A model generated the notes under the pieces. The model was not told where the DNA came from. It saw only the letters and a program-made list of their open reading frames with translations, and did no database searches. A stretch of 42,523 nucleotides of DNA from Actinomycetes bacterium (lineage in GTDB: Bacteria; Actinomycetota; Thermoleophilia; Gaiellales; Gaiellaceae): positions 1 to 42,523 of the forward strand of contig JAOPYY010000038.1 in assembly GCA_025964395.1 (NCBI GenBank), in the 5' to 3' direction. Positions 1-8,006 of the stretch are shown here, one piece after another; position 1 is the stretch's first letter; each line of letters starts with the position of its first letter. A program made the translations under genes and the position numbers.

Positions 1-1092
1 CCGAGCGACGGCGCCGAACGCGTCGTACGCAGGCTTCTGGGTGTTGTTCGCCGCATACAGCCCGCTCTGCCAGGGATTGCCGGTGCTGTCATGGAAAACG
101 AACCAGATGAACATCTGCACGTTCGGATCGTTCTTCGCCATGTTCAGCGCCTGCGCAGCGTACTTGGCCTGGGTCGCGTACGACACACCGTGCGGATCAG
201 GGGGCTTGGTCTCGTGACCGTACTCCGTGACCCACACCGGAACGCTCCGATGGAAGAACGTCTTCAGGTCCTTCTCGAACGTCGGCAGTGTCGAGAGCGT
301 GACGTTCGGGTAGCGCACCTTCTGCGTCGGGGGCAAGTTCGGTGACGTCGGGTACGGATGATGCGCCCATGCGTCGAACTTCAGGCCGGGCACCTTCGCC
401 AGGTACTTCGCGAACGTGCCAGGAGCGACGGAGCCACTGACGCCGGCGAGCGGCTTGTCACGTCCGCGGGCGGACGTCTCGCCGATCGCCACCTTCGACA
501 GGGAGTTGCCCGCCTTGATGCCGGCATATGCGGCCTTGAAGAGCTTCGCGTAGTTCGCGGGGCCGACGATCGTCTTGCCGACGTACTGCGGCGTGAGGAA
601 CATCTGGAGGTTCGGCTCGTTCCAGACCGACCAGAGCGCGACGGTCCCGTGGCCCTGGCGGCCGTTGTACCGGGTCGCAAGCATCTTCGCGAACGCGGTG
701 AGATCGCCCAGGCGCTTCGGCATCACGTTCGGTGCCTTGCCCCCGTTCGCCCACTTCGGCGTTCCGTTGATGTCGATCATCACGCGCAGGCCGTAGACGC
801 CCGACTGGAACACGAGCTCGTCGAGATCGTTGAGCTTGTACGCGGGGTCGTCGCCGTTGGCCGGATTGGCCGGCTTGGTCGGCGCGAGGCTGGCCCAACT
901 CGCGGTCGTGTGGATGACGGACGCACCGGCGACGCTTGCCTGCCGGAGATTGTCCGCGCGAGTTGGTGACCAGCGGAACGCCGGGTCGTCGAAGAAACCG
1001 ATGGGCATCTTCTGGGCGGCGTGGACCGTGGCGGCCGGAGCGGCCAGAAGTGCGATGAGCGCGAGCAGCGCAAAGCGTGCGGGCTTCAGCAC
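1..1092 (-). CDS. Secreted glycoside hydrolase (GH39/cellulase-like clan A), 3' end runs off the window
   Basis: Minus-strand reading from GTG at 1092 gives VLKPARFALLALIALLAAPAATVHAAQKMPIGFFDD (signal peptide), then ...ALWSVWNEPNLQMF... and ...VPVWVTEYGHETKPP..., typical acid/base and nucleophile motifs. No stop before position 1, so it is absent from the ORF track. Confidence 0.75.
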   Translation of the reverse strand, partial: MLKPARFALLALIALLAAPAATVHAAQKMPIGFFDDPAFRWSPTRADNLRQASVAGASVIHTTASWASLAPTKPANPANGDDPAYKLNDLDELVFQSGVYGLRVMIDINGTPKWANGGKAPNVMPKRLGDLTAFAKMLATRYNGRQGHGTVALWSVWNEPNLQMFLTPQYVGKTIVGPANYAKLFKAAYAGIKAGNSLSKVAIGETSARGRDKPLAGVSGSVAPGTFAKYLAKVPGLKFDAWAHHPYPTSPNLPPTQKVRYPNVTLSTLPTFEKDLKTFFHRSVPVWVTEYGHETKPPDPHGVSYATQAKYAAQALNMAKNDPNVQMFIWFVFHDSTGNPWQSGLYAANNTQKPAYDAFGAVAR

Positions 1093-1182
1093 AGGCAGAA
1101 CCTCCCTTTTGTTATCCCGGGGGGCGGGCGAACTGGGTGACCGTAGCGAGGTCTCTTGAGGGTCGTGTAAAGAGGGGTCTGC

Positions 1183-1539
1183 ATGAAGCGCCTCTCCCCT
1201 CCGATTGTGCTCTGGGTGATGTTTGGAGCAGCGCTGGCGTGGATAACGAGCCACGTCGCCGACTGGTTCGTGATGACGGACGAGCTGTTCTACGAGCGGC
1301 TCGCGTTGAGCGTCGACCGGTTGCACTCGCCGATCCCGCACGTGCGCGGCGTGGTCGTCGCCAACCTCAACCAGCTCTACCCGCTCATGCTTGCGCCCGT
1401 CTTCGCAACCGGCGCGGTCGCCGACGGATTGCACCGCGCGGGCAACCCGCGTACGGAACTGACGGCCGCGGAGCCACGTCTGGGCGGCGTGCAGATCTCA
1501 CGCATCTACCTCTCCGGGCAGATCGGGCCCGACTGCTGA
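1183..1539 (+). pseudogene. Truncated N-terminus of a polytopic membrane glycosyltransferase-like protein
   Basis: MKRLSPPIVLWVMFGAALAWITSHVADWFVMTDELFYERLALSVDRLHSPIPHVRGVVVANLNQLYPLMLAPVF looks like the start of a large membrane protein, but homology-like sequence ends near aa 85 and the ORF stops at 118 aa. Confidence 0.5.
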
Positions 1540-1541
1540 CA

Positions 1542-1614
1542 TGGGCGGTGACGGGATCGAACCGCCGACCTCCTCGGTGTAAACGATGCGCTCTCCCAGC
1601 TGAGCTAACCGCCC
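1542..1614 (-). tRNA. tRNA-Val (anticodon TAC)
   Basis: Minus: GGGCGGTTAGCTCAGCTGGGAGAGCGCATCGTTTACACCGAGGAGGTCGGCGGTTCGATCCCGTCACCGCCCA; full cloverleaf with 7-bp acceptor. Confidence 0.95.
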
Positions 1615-1625
1615 GTGTTGCGCAA

Positions 1626-1698
1626 TACCCCCAACGGGATTCGAACCCGTGCTGCCGGCGTGAAAGGCCGGAGTCCTAGGCCACTAGACGATGGGGGC
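1626..1698 (-). tRNA. tRNA-Glu (anticodon TTC)
   Basis: Minus: GCCCCCATCGTCTAGTGGCCTAGGACTCCGGCCTTTCACGCCGGCAGCACGGGTTCGAATCCCGTTGGGGGTA. Confidence 0.95.
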
Positions 1699-1741
1699 GC
1701 TCACGGCAGAGTACCGTGGCCGTCAGCTGGAAACGGAACTG

Positions 1742-2110
1742 TCAGTCACTCGCACGGGGGTCGAACCGGGCGGCGTACTCGCTCCCGGCTCCGAGCTTCT
1801 CCACGATCGTGTAGCCGCTCCGTTTCTCGACAACGCGCTCGGCGTCCGGAGAGACATGGCCGTGGCAAACGGCGAAGCGCGTCGGATGCGCGCGGAGCTG
1901 CTCGTATTCGGCGACCGTCATTTCGATTCGCTCGATGCACGTGAGGTCGGCGCACTCGCAGACGAAGTCGCCGAGGGGGATGATCTCACTGAAACTGGCG
2001 TTGAGCCCTTCGAGCTTTTCGTTGATCTCGCGAAAGACCACCTGCTTGGTGGCGGCATGTAGCTGGCGCCGTTCGCGTCGGTCGGCTGAGGATTCCGGCG
2101 GTTGATCCAT
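1742..2110 (-). CDS. Conserved hypothetical protein (CECADLTC motif)
   Basis: MDQPPESSADRRERRQLHAATKQVVFREINEKLEGLN...FVCECADLTCIERIEM...; ORF track frame with likely start at internal M. Confidence 0.6.
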   Translation of the reverse strand: MDQPPESSADRRERRQLHAATKQVVFREINEKLEGLNASFSEIIPLGDFVCECADLTCIERIEMTVAEYEQLRAHPTRFAVCHGHVSPDAERVVEKRSGYTIVEKLGAGSEYAARFDPRASD

Positions 2111-2235
2111 GCTTCCCTCCGCAATCATCAGCAAGGCGAACGAGGCTGCCCCTGCCCGAAGATCTAGGTCCCGCGACTCGTCTGGGCGGGTTCAATCATC
2201 CAGCCGTTCTCCAGCGCGCGCAGTACCGTTGCCCT

Positions 2236-3102
2236 GTGACCGACATCCGGGAAGCAACCGGGGACGATTTCGAGGCGGTGTTCGAGCTGCTCGACGCCCG
2301 CAGCCGCGCGGCCTTCGGCATCTCCCAGCAAACGCGCGAGTACCTGCGCCAGCACTGGGAGCTTCCGACGAGCGGCAAGTGGGTGGCGATCGAGAACGGC
2401 GCGATCGTCGGGTACGCCGAGCTCGCCGAGGATCAGGGCTTCGTCCACGCAGCCACCGATCCCGACGCCGGCGACGCCTTGATCGCGCATGTCGAGAATG
2501 ACGCGCGTGCGCGTGGCTTCGCCCATGTGGCGGTCACCGCCGTGCCGGAGGATGCGCCGCTGTACGGCGCAGTGCAGCGCAACGGCTACACGCTCGACCG
2601 CGAGATCCTGCGCATGTGGCGTCCGCTGGACGGCGCGCTTCCCGAGCCGGTGTGGGCCGAGGACGTCACCGTCCGCTCCTACACCGACACGGACGGCGAA
2701 CATGTGCACGCGCTCCTCGACGAGCAGTACGGCGGCTGGGACAAGAGCTACGTCGCACGAAGCCACGAAGGCTGGCTCGCGCTCATGACGGCGCATGACG
2801 AGTTCGACCCCGCGCTGTGGTTCCTCGTCGAACGCGACGGCGAGCTCGTCGCGTGCGCGCTGCACTGGAAGGAAAGCCAACGGCGCGGCTGGGTGAAGGA
2901 CATCGTCGTGCGCGAGAGCGAGCGCGGTCGCGGCCTCGGCAAGGCCCTGCTCGACCACGCGTTCCGCGCGTACGCGGAGCGCGGTGTCGAGCGCGTCGGC
3001 CTGAAGGTCGACTCGACGAACCCGACCGGCGCACTCCGGCTCTACGAACGGCTCGGGTTCGCCACCGATCAACGTCTCGGGATCTGGCAGAAGCAGCTGT
3101 GA
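2236..3102 (+). CDS. Tandem-domain GNAT N-acetyltransferase
   Basis: GTG start VTDIREATGDDFEAVFELLD; C-terminal GNAT motif VRESERGRGLGKALLDHAFRAYAERGVERVGLKVDSTNPTGALRLYERLGF. Confidence 0.85.
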   Translation: MTDIREATGDDFEAVFELLDARSRAAFGISQQTREYLRQHWELPTSGKWVAIENGAIVGYAELAEDQGFVHAATDPDAGDALIAHVENDARARGFAHVAVTAVPEDAPLYGAVQRNGYTLDREILRMWRPLDGALPEPVWAEDVTVRSYTDTDGEHVHALLDEQYGGWDKSYVARSHEGWLALMTAHDEFDPALWFLVERDGELVACALHWKESQRRGWVKDIVVRESERGRGLGKALLDHAFRAYAERGVERVGLKVDSTNPTGALRLYERLGFATDQRLGIWQKQL

Positions 3103-3308
3103 CGACTGCGACGACTGTTTCGCTTCTCCGCTGGCTTCGTCGTCAGCTGCGTGAGCCGACACCGACGCGCGAGCGGCTCGAGGCGGCGATCGAGAACAAC
3201 GATCCCTCGGAAGCGCGCCAGCTCTTGAAGGGAATGGACTTCAACGACGCGCAGCGGCGCCACGTCGAATCGCTCTTAACCGAGTGGGAACGCGACGTTC
3301 GGACTTAA
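3099..3308 (+). CDS. Small hypothetical protein, translationally coupled to the GNAT gene
   Basis: GTGA overlap with upstream stop; VTTATTVSLLRWLRRQLREPTPTRERLEAAIENNDPSEARQLLKGMDFNDAQRRHVESLLTEWERDVRT. Confidence 0.55.
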   Translation: MTTATTVSLLRWLRRQLREPTPTRERLEAAIENNDPSEARQLLKGMDFNDAQRRHVESLLTEWERDVRT

Positions 3309-3337
3309 CCCCGATCGGCGCTATCGTCAGTGACTGC

Positions 3338-5662
3338 GTGAGGGGTCGCACGCTTATTGCCGCCGCGGCGGTCGCAGTCACTCTCGCGGGCGCAACGCCG
3401 GCGTCTTCGGTGACGCCGCTGGAGCGCTCGGCACTGAAGGCGCTCGCTACCCCCCGCGTCACGCCGACGACCAAGGAACGCGGTCGCGCCGAAGTTCGCC
3501 GCGCCGCATTCCTCGCCCGCACGTTGCCAGCCGGCAGGCGCGAGCACATCGCGGTTGCGCTCGCGGAGATCGCGTCGTTCGGCGGCAAGATGACCGAACC
3601 GCGCGCGCTCGCACTGATCGGCGAGCTGAAGGCGAACGACGACTACTTCCTCAAGCACTACGCGCCGCAACCGAAGACCGACATCACCGACGCGGACGGC
3701 GTCGTGTACCGCTACTTCGCAGGACGCTGCTTCGAGTTCCACCCACTCGCGAACTTCGGCGCGCTCAACGCACGCGTTGCGGCGGGTGACGCGAACGGCG
3801 CGCAGCGGTTGGCAGATGCACTCGTCGCGCGCGGCGTCTACCAGAGCAGTGGCGGCATCGGCTGGGAGTACACGTTCCCGTACGCAGGCGGCCGCGCACC
3901 GTGGCTGTCGGGGATGGCGCAGGCGGTCGCCGCGCAAGCGCTTGCCCGCACTGCGGGGCTCGTGCTCGACCAAACCGCTTCAACGTCGCTGCTGGGGAAG
4001 GCGCGCGCCGCCTACCAGGCTATCCCGGGACGCCTGCTCACCTCGGTCGCAGCCGGACCGTGGATCCGCCTCTACTCCTTTACCTCGCTGCCGGTGCTGA
4101 ACGCGCAACTGCAGGCGGTGATCTCATTGCAGTCGTACGCGACGACGGCGCAGGACAGTGACGCCGCTGCACTCGCGCTACGCATGCAACGCGCGGCAGC
4201 CGCGACGCTCTATCGCTTCGACACGGGCTACTGGAGCTACTACGCGCTGCCGCACGATCCGTCTCCGCTCGACTACCACGAGTACGTCGTGCAGCTCCTG
4301 CAGCGGCTCAAGTCGGCCGATCCACGCTTCGCCGATGCCGCTGTGCGCTTCGCCGCGTACGAGAAGCAGCCGCCCGCCTTCCAGCTCGACCCCGGCGCGC
4401 TCGGCGCACTCACGTTCTGGATCTCGAAGCCGTCGACCGTCTCTGTCGTCACAGGGGCGGGACCGTCGCGACGCGTCAGCGTCGACGGCGGTTGGCACAC
4501 GCTGTCCTGGGGCGTCCCGAAGCGAGCCGGCGCATATCCGGTGCACGTCACAGCCACCGACGCTGCCGGAAACCACTCGTCCTTCGACGCACTGCCGATC
4601 GTGCGCGCGACCTCGACCGTGCCGAAGCGTGCAACCCAATCCACCGTTCAAGCGACACCGCAGCCCGCGCCGTCGTTCCGCGTTGGCGCGACACTCGCCG
4701 ATCCGTCGCAATCGGCGCTCGCCGCACAAGCGGGCCTGCACCTCGTCCGCGTCAACGTCACCTGGCCGGCAGGCGCAACCGCGCCGGACCCCACACTCGT
4801 CGCCGCCTTGCAGCAGATGGCACCGATCGAGACGATCGTCGAGCTGACGGCGGCGCCGCTGCCGGCAGATGACGCGGGGCGCGCAGCCCTTGCGCAATAC
4901 GCCGCCGCGCTCGCGGTCAACGTCAAGTCCCTGCACGCCGTCGTCTTGACGCCGGCACCTCTCGCAGCTGACGCACCCGCGTACGCGGCCGCCTTCGGCG
5001 CGATCCGCGCAGCCCTGCCCGACTCACCGCTCGGAGTTGCCGTCGACGGCAGCAGCGACCCGGCCGGCACCGTCGGCGCCCTCGCCGGCCTCGACGCCAA
5101 CGTCGTTGCGTTCCGTCCCGCTTCCGCACCAGCGAAGGGCGCCTGGACGCTCGCCGATCATTCCCAGTTCGCTGACGCATTCCCCAGCGCGTCGCTCGTC
5201 GTCGACGGTGCACCGGTGCCCTACCCCACCACACTGAAGTCGGCGGCGTGCGCGCCGGACGTGAGCGCTGTCCTGTTCGACCGACTTACCGACGCGACCC
5301 GCGCAACGCTCCGGCCGACGATCGCCACCGCAGAGCGCGGTGCGTTCGTCTGCCCCGGCGTCTCCGCCGAAGCGCTGCCGTACGACGTCCAGTATCCGAC
5401 TGCACTCACGCAGCCGATCGCCATTTCGCTCAACTGCAACCGCGACTGCCTGTACCTCGTCACGCTCGAGCGCGCCGACGGCCTGCCGGTCGTCGCCAAA
5501 CGCGGACAGCTGGGCGGCGGACCGTCGACCCCTTTGACGAAGATCGTGCTTCCGCGCGCGAAGCTCGCGGCCGGCAGCTACCGGGTCGACGTCCGGATCG
5601 TCGCGCGGGTGAACCCGGGCGCCGTCACGAAGTACCTCAGCCCGCCGCTGACCGCAGGCTAG
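3338..5662 (+). CDS. Large exported protein with D-glucuronyl C5-epimerase-like domain plus Ig-like and C-terminal domains
   Basis: GTG start and signal peptide (VRGRTLIAAAAVAVTLAGATPASS); GIGWEYTFPYAGGRAPWLSGMAQAVAAQALARTAG...RLYSFTSLPVLNAQLQAVISL resembles C5-epimerase C-terminal repeats. Confidence 0.7.
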   Translation: MRGRTLIAAAAVAVTLAGATPASSVTPLERSALKALATPRVTPTTKERGRAEVRRAAFLARTLPAGRREHIAVALAEIASFGGKMTEPRALALIGELKANDDYFLKHYAPQPKTDITDADGVVYRYFAGRCFEFHPLANFGALNARVAAGDANGAQRLADALVARGVYQSSGGIGWEYTFPYAGGRAPWLSGMAQAVAAQALARTAGLVLDQTASTSLLGKARAAYQAIPGRLLTSVAAGPWIRLYSFTSLPVLNAQLQAVISLQSYATTAQDSDAAALALRMQRAAAATLYRFDTGYWSYYALPHDPSPLDYHEYVVQLLQRLKSADPRFADAAVRFAAYEKQPPAFQLDPGALGALTFWISKPSTVSVVTGAGPSRRVSVDGGWHTLSWGVPKRAGAYPVHVTATDAAGNHSSFDALPIVRATSTVPKRATQSTVQATPQPAPSFRVGATLADPSQSALAAQAGLHLVRVNVTWPAGATAPDPTLVAALQQMAPIETIVELTAAPLPADDAGRAALAQYAAALAVNVKSLHAVVLTPAPLAADAPAYAAAFGAIRAALPDSPLGVAVDGSSDPAGTVGALAGLDANVVAFRPASAPAKGAWTLADHSQFADAFPSASLVVDGAPVPYPTTLKSAACAPDVSAVLFDRLTDATRATLRPTIATAERGAFVCPGVSAEALPYDVQYPTALTQPIAISLNCNRDCLYLVTLERADGLPVVAKRGQLGGGPSTPLTKIVLPRAKLAAGSYRVDVRIVARVNPGAVTKYLSPPLTAG

Positions 5663-5889
5663 TTCTTGTTGCGCCGGACGATCTGGAGGCCCCACGCAGC
5701 GCCCGACGCGAACAGGTCGTCCGGGTCGACGTCGCCGAGCCAGCCGATGAAGTGCGTCTCGGGGTCGTCCTCGGTCGAGCCGTAGACCGCCGTCCGGCCG
5801 GGCGCGAGCTGGCGGCTCGACTCGTCGCCGCGCTCCAGCGCCGCCAAGCGTTCCTCGACCGCGCTGCCTTCTGCGTACCCTTTGCCCAT
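5659..5889 (-). CDS. Small conserved hypothetical protein
   Basis: MGKGYAEGSAVEERLAALERGDESSRQLAPGRTAVYGSTEDDPETHFIGWLGDVDPDDLFASGAAWGLQIVRRNKN. Confidence 0.5.
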   Translation of the reverse strand: MGKGYAEGSAVEERLAALERGDESSRQLAPGRTAVYGSTEDDPETHFIGWLGDVDPDDLFASGAAWGLQIVRRNKN

Positions 5890-5955
5890 AGAGGGAGCGT
5901 ACTCCGCTGGACATTCCTCAAACACCGCAGTGCAAAGCACTGCCGTTCAAAACAC

Positions 5956-6028
5956 GGGCCGGTAGCTCAGTTGGTAGAGCAGGGGACTTTTAATCCCAAG
6001 GTCGTAGGTTCGATCCCTACCCGGCCCA
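5956..6028 (+). tRNA. tRNA-Lys (anticodon TTT)
   Basis: GGGCCGGTAGCTCAGTTGGTAGAGCAGGGGACTTTTAATCCCAAGGTCGTAGGTTCGATCCCTACCCGGCCCA. Confidence 0.97.
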
Positions 6029-6032
6029 CTCG

Positions 6033-6058
6033 GAAAGCCCCCGGTAACGGGGGCTTTC
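6033..6058 (+). terminator. Intrinsic terminator after tRNA-Lys
   Basis: GAAAGCCCCCG-GTAA-CGGGGGCTTTC perfect 11-bp stem followed by TCTTT. Confidence 0.85.
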
Positions 6059-6190
6059 TCTTTACGAGGTGCGTCTTCGCCTTCACGTCCGGCACGACCT
6101 GGATGCGCGTCCGTCCGAGCTTCCACCGCTTCGACCTTCTGTGCCGTGTTCAAGGGGGCGACACATGGTCGATGGTGGTCTGACGGCGCC

Positions 6191-6217
6191 CGTGCGGCGG
6201 GTGCGCCCCGCCGCACG
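6191..6217 (-). terminator. Hairpin downstream of the 6238-6876 gene
   Basis: CGTGCGGCGGG-TGCGC-CCCGCCGCACG perfect 11-bp stem. Confidence 0.6.
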
Positions 6218-6237
6218 TCGCGTGAGGGATGGATGGA

Positions 6238-6876
6238 TCAGTGCCCCCAGGTGCCGTAGCCGCCGGCCCCGATCGTGACGCCGCCATTCGAGCCGGGCGC
6301 CGGGAACCCGCCACCGTACGAGCCGGGCATGGGGAAGCCACCGGGCATCGGGAAGCCACCGGGCATCGGGAAGCCACCGCCGGGGCCGACGGGCAAGGGG
6401 AAGATGCCGGCCGAGCCGCCGGCGCCAGCGCCAATCGTGGCGCCACCGTTCGAGCCGGGCACCGGGAAGACGCCGGCCGAGCCGCCGGCGCCGGCGCCAA
6501 TCGTGGCGCCACCGTTCGAGCCGGGCACCGGGAAGACGCCGGCCGAGCCGCCGGCGCCGGCGCCAATTGTGGCGCCGCCATTCGAGCCGGGCACCGGGAA
6601 GACGCCGGCCGAGCCGCCGGCGCCGGCACCGATCGTGGCGCCGCCATTCGAGCCGGGCACCGGGAAGACGCCGGCCGAGCCGCCGGCGCCGGCACCGATC
6701 GTGGCGCCGCCATTCGAGCCGGGCACCGGGAAGACGCCAGCCGAGCCGCCGGCGCCGATCGTGGCGCCACCGTTCGAGCCGGGCAGGCCGATCGCGGCAC
6801 TGGCGGCAGCGGGTACGCCGAGCGCGAGCGCGCCTACGGCGGCGAGGACCGCTGACCTGTGCTTGCGTGCAAACAT
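6238..6876 (-). CDS. Exported Gly/Ala-rich repeat protein
   Basis: [28 protein letters not shown] signal peptide, then about 6 copies of GSNGGATIGAGAGGSAGVFPVP and GGFPMP repeats; SD aaggagg 5' of ATG. Confidence 0.8.
   Translation of the reverse strand: MFARKHRSAVLAAVGALALGVPAAASAAIGLPGSNGGATIGAGGSAGVFPVPGSNGGATIGAGAGGSAGVFPVPGSNGGATIGAGAGGSAGVFPVPGSNGGATIGAGAGGSAGVFPVPGSNGGATIGAGAGGSAGVFPVPGSNGGATIGAGAGGSAGIFPLPVGPGGGFPMPGGFPMPGGFPMPGSYGGGFPAPGSNGGVTIGAGGYGTWGH
6392..6787 (-). repeat. 66-bp in-frame tandem coding repeat
   Basis: Near-identical 66-bp units encoding GSNGGATIGAGAGGSAGVFPVP; first unit is 6 bp shorter. Confidence 0.85.
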
Positions 6877-6938
6877 CCTTCTGTACCTCCTTGCGGCTCG
6901 GCGACCGGGGCGTATCACCGGGCGATGTGAGTGCGGAA

Positions 6939-7050
6939 TGCTGTCTCCAGCACGCCCCGCGTTTGGCTGCGACGGGTTGGTTCTTCGCACTTCCATCGTC
7001 GCCGCCGGGTGGCGCCTGGACATCGGCCCGCAGGCGACTCTTTTCGATAC
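6939..7050 (-). promoter_or_regulatory. Candidate structured leader (two boxes) of the 6238-6876 gene
   Basis: Box1 aggcgactcttttcgatac (7032-7050) and box2 tgctgtctccagcacgccccg (6939-6959), both identical to the copies at 20265-20283 and 20173-20193. Confidence 0.6.
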
Positions 7051-7348
7051 CGCCGGTTTCGCCGCCGGGTCTCGGAGCTACGGCGTCCGTGGTAGGCGAA
7101 GACGAGGGCCTATGCGTGGAGCAGCACGTTCCCCCGCCGGGTGCACACGATCCCTCTGTTCATGCACCTCACGCCCGTCTGGACGGCCGAGACTGTCCCT
7201 CTCGGACAGGGCCGGTAGAAGGCCCGCTCTGCGACAACTCATTACGGAAACCATCGGTTTCGTTTCGAACTACGCCCACCGAAAGCCTGGTGGCGAACAC
7301 CAACGGTCGGCAGCTGGCCGACCCTCCAGACGAAGAAGGAGAAGCACC

Positions 7349-7780
7349 ATGTCAACACGCAAGTTCTTGCCGGCCGTAGCGGCCGTCATCGGGGCATTCG
7401 CCCTCGCCGGCCCCGCCGTTGCGGGAGCCGCAGTCAACCCCTGGGCCGCGGCGACGAGCGCCGAGCAGGTCGGAGCGACGGCGGCTGTAAACGGGTGGAC
7501 CACCGGAGCGACCGCGGCCGCGGCCGGGTTGCAGGCGGGCGCAAACGCCCTCGCTACGCTCCCCACCGTCGCCACCGCACTCCCCGCCCCTGGACCCGTC
7601 TTCGCCGGGCCCCTGCAGCTTCCCACGTTCCCCGCGATCATGAACTATGGCCCCACCGGCCCGCTCGGCCCCCTCGGCGCCCACGGCCCCCTCGGCAGCA
7701 ACAGCAACCTGCCTACCGGCTTCAGCGCCTGGAACCTCGGGCCGACAGGCCCGCTCGGCCCCGGCGGCCCACTGGGCTAG
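7349..7780 (+). CDS. Small exported Ala/Gly/Pro-rich protein
   Basis: SD aagaaggag; [36 protein letters not shown]...GPTGPLGPLGAHGPLG...GPTGPLGPGGPLG. Confidence 0.75.
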   Translation: MSTRKFLPAVAAVIGAFALAGPAVAGAAVNPWAAATSAEQVGATAAVNGWTTGATAAAAGLQAGANALATLPTVATALPAPGPVFAGPLQLPTFPAIMNYGPTGPLGPLGAHGPLGSNSNLPTGFSAWNLGPTGPLGPGGPLG

Positions 7781-7834
7781 CCCCCGGAGGTCAGCGCCTC
7801 AGCGCCGACCCGGTTCGTCAACCAGACTCAACGC

Positions 7835-7860
7835 GAGAGGCCGGCAGCTGCCGGCCTCTC
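7835..7860 (+). terminator. Perfect 26-bp palindrome, probable terminator
   Basis: GAGAGGCCGGCAGCTGCCGGCCTCTC, about 55 bp after the stop of the 7349-7780 gene. Confidence 0.55.
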
Positions 7861-8006
7861 GCCGTGGTCCAGAGCTTCACGCTCTGGCGGTTTCGCGGCA
7901 GACCCCAAACTGGGATCGGGCCTCGTCGTTTGCCAGCCGACGAGATACCCGGTGAGTCTCCTCCGTGGACTGACGCCGCGAGTCGGCGTGCGAAGCGCAG
8001 CGTTCG

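Noticed and set aside
1542-1698. Genomic island boundary at the tRNA pair
   Set aside because: No integrase, transposase or att-like direct repeat was seen nearby.
6392-6787. CRISPR-like repeat array
   Set aside because: Direct contiguous coding repeats, multiple of 3, no spacers and no cas genes.
6275-7780. 501-aa plus-strand ORF with PPFEPGTGKTPAEPPAPAPIVA repeats
   Set aside because: Its repeats are the reverse complement of the 66-bp coding repeat in the minus-strand gene; the minus gene has signal peptide and SD. Only 7349-7780 is likely real in that frame.
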